Positions 5,546 to 6,110 of a stretch of 6,110 nt of DNA are shown piece by piece. Position numbers and translations under genes: made by a program. Within the stretch, counting starts at the first letter, position 1. Every line of letters starts with the position of its first letter. The stretch is from the NCBI GenBank assembly GCA_015232955.1, contig JADFYS010000124.1, positions 1-6,110 of the forward strand. The letters run 5' to 3'. This DNA comes from Gammaproteobacteria bacterium (GTDB taxonomy: Bacteria > Pseudomonadota > Gammaproteobacteria > Thiohalomonadales > Thiohalomonadaceae). Under the pieces are notes generated by a model. It was not told the DNA's origin. It did not search any database and saw only the letters and a program-made list of their open reading frames with translations.

Positions 5546-6110
5546 TGAGTGAGAGCTTCCATTTTTTGCGTCCAGAGTGGTTTCTCGCCCTCATTCCGCT
5601 GCTGTTAATTCTGCTGCTAAGTGAGCGAAGAAGACGGGGTGAGGGGCAGTGGCAGCAGGTGTGTGACGCGGCGCTGTTACCCTATATCCTGATTCGGCAG
5701 AAGCAGGGAAAAGCCTCTGCTCTTCCCCGTTTATGGCTTCTTCTTATGGGACTAATTGCGGTCACCGCCCTCGCCGGGCCAGTATGGGAGCGGACACCTC
5801 AGCCGTTGTTTCGCAGTCAGGAGGCGCTGGTGGTTCTCTTCGACCTCTCTCGATCGATGGATGCGACCGATCTTCGACCAAGTCGACTTGAGCGGGCACG
5901 GCTCAAACTGCTGGATCTCCTGCACCAGCGTCAGGAGGGGCTTACCGCCTTAATCACCTATGCAGCGCAACCTTTTGTCGTCACCCCCTTAACCGAAGAT
6001 AGTGCCACCATTGAGGCGTTGGTGAGAAGTCTCTCCACCGATATCATGCCGGCTCAGGGGAGTCGTCCCGATCTCGCTATCGCCAAAGGGGTAGAGCTAC
6101 TGCAGCAGGC
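5542..6110 (+). CDS. batB: BatB-like vWA domain membrane protein (5' part, cut by window end)
   Basis: An open frame starts at ATG 5542 (ATGA overlap with the BatA-like gene) and runs without a stop to the window end, giving 189 codons. A second ATG at 5545 is equally possible: GGAG at 5534-5537 is 4 bases from the first and 7 from the second. The product begins HFLRPEWFLALIPLLLILLL (first membrane segment about 12-26), has a second segment at about 64-80 (WLLLMGLIAVTALAGPVW), then a vWA domain. That domain shows DLSRSM (101-106), SRLERARLKLLDLL, TYAAQPFVVTPLTED, and PAQGSRPDLAIAKGVELL at the cut. The metal motif DxSxS is intact. In the second position, where BatA has a threonine, this protein has GSRPDLA, so serine would serve. 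Proteobacterial BatB proteins often continue into TPR repeats after a further membrane segment; that region is outside the window. Confidence 0.9.
   Translation, partial: MMSESFHFLRPEWFLALIPLLLILLLSERRRRGEGQWQQVCDAALLPYILIRQKQGKASALPRLWLLLMGLIAVTALAGPVWERTPQPLFRSQEALVVLFDLSRSMDATDLRPSRLERARLKLLDLLHQRQEGLTALITYAAQPFVVTPLTEDSATIEALVRSLSTDIMPAQGSRPDLAIAKGVELLQQ

Noticed and set aside
2083..6110. Defence system built on MoxR and vWA proteins
   Set aside because: Some MoxR-vWA sets occur in antiphage or ternary conflict systems, but the DUF58-DUF4381-BatA-BatB order is the ordinary Bat cluster and no effector gene is present in the window.

Overview
The window reads as chromosomal DNA of a gammaproteobacterium. 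The evidence is the adjacent aat-ate pair, the short soluble type of DUF58 protein, the DUF4381 protein between the DUF58 and vWA genes, and moderately high GC with GC-rich third positions. A repeat element at 1711-1849 resembles palindromic intergenic repeats that I recall from sulfur-oxidising and related gammaproteobacteria. That recollection is weak and I do not place the organism more precisely. All genes are on the + strand.

Layout: (1) 1-219 is the 3' end of an unrecognised gene. (2) 233-1715 holds aat and ate (bpt), overlapping by 8 bases. They encode the two aminoacyl-tRNA-protein transferases of the bacterial N-degron pathway, which attach Leu/Phe or Leu to protein N-termini and so mark proteins for ClpS/ClpAP. 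(3) 1711-1849 is a 139-bp element with 9-bp terminal inverted repeats, a 22-bp imperfect inner inverted repeat and two small internal hairpins. Its left terminus contains the ate stop codon. (4) 1850-2082 has no convincing gene; its AT-rich end probably carries the promoter of the next operon. (5) 2083-6110 is a tightly packed Bat/MoxR operon: MoxR AAA+ ATPase, DUF58 protein, DUF4381 membrane protein, BatA-like vWA membrane protein, and a BatB-like vWA membrane protein cut by the window end. Spacing is +7 bases, then overlaps of 11, 4 and 4 bases, which suggests translational coupling.

How the genes work together: Aat and Ate use charged tRNAs to add destabilising residues to proteins. The Bat operon pairs a cytosolic AAA+ ATPase with a cytosolic DUF58 protein and membrane-anchored vWA proteins. 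In related systems these are linked to envelope stress tolerance, aerotolerance or chaperone-like assembly, but the exact substrate is not known and this sequence does not reveal it. I see no phage, CRISPR, toxin-antitoxin or other defence genes. The least conventional object in the window is the structured repeat fused to the end of ate.
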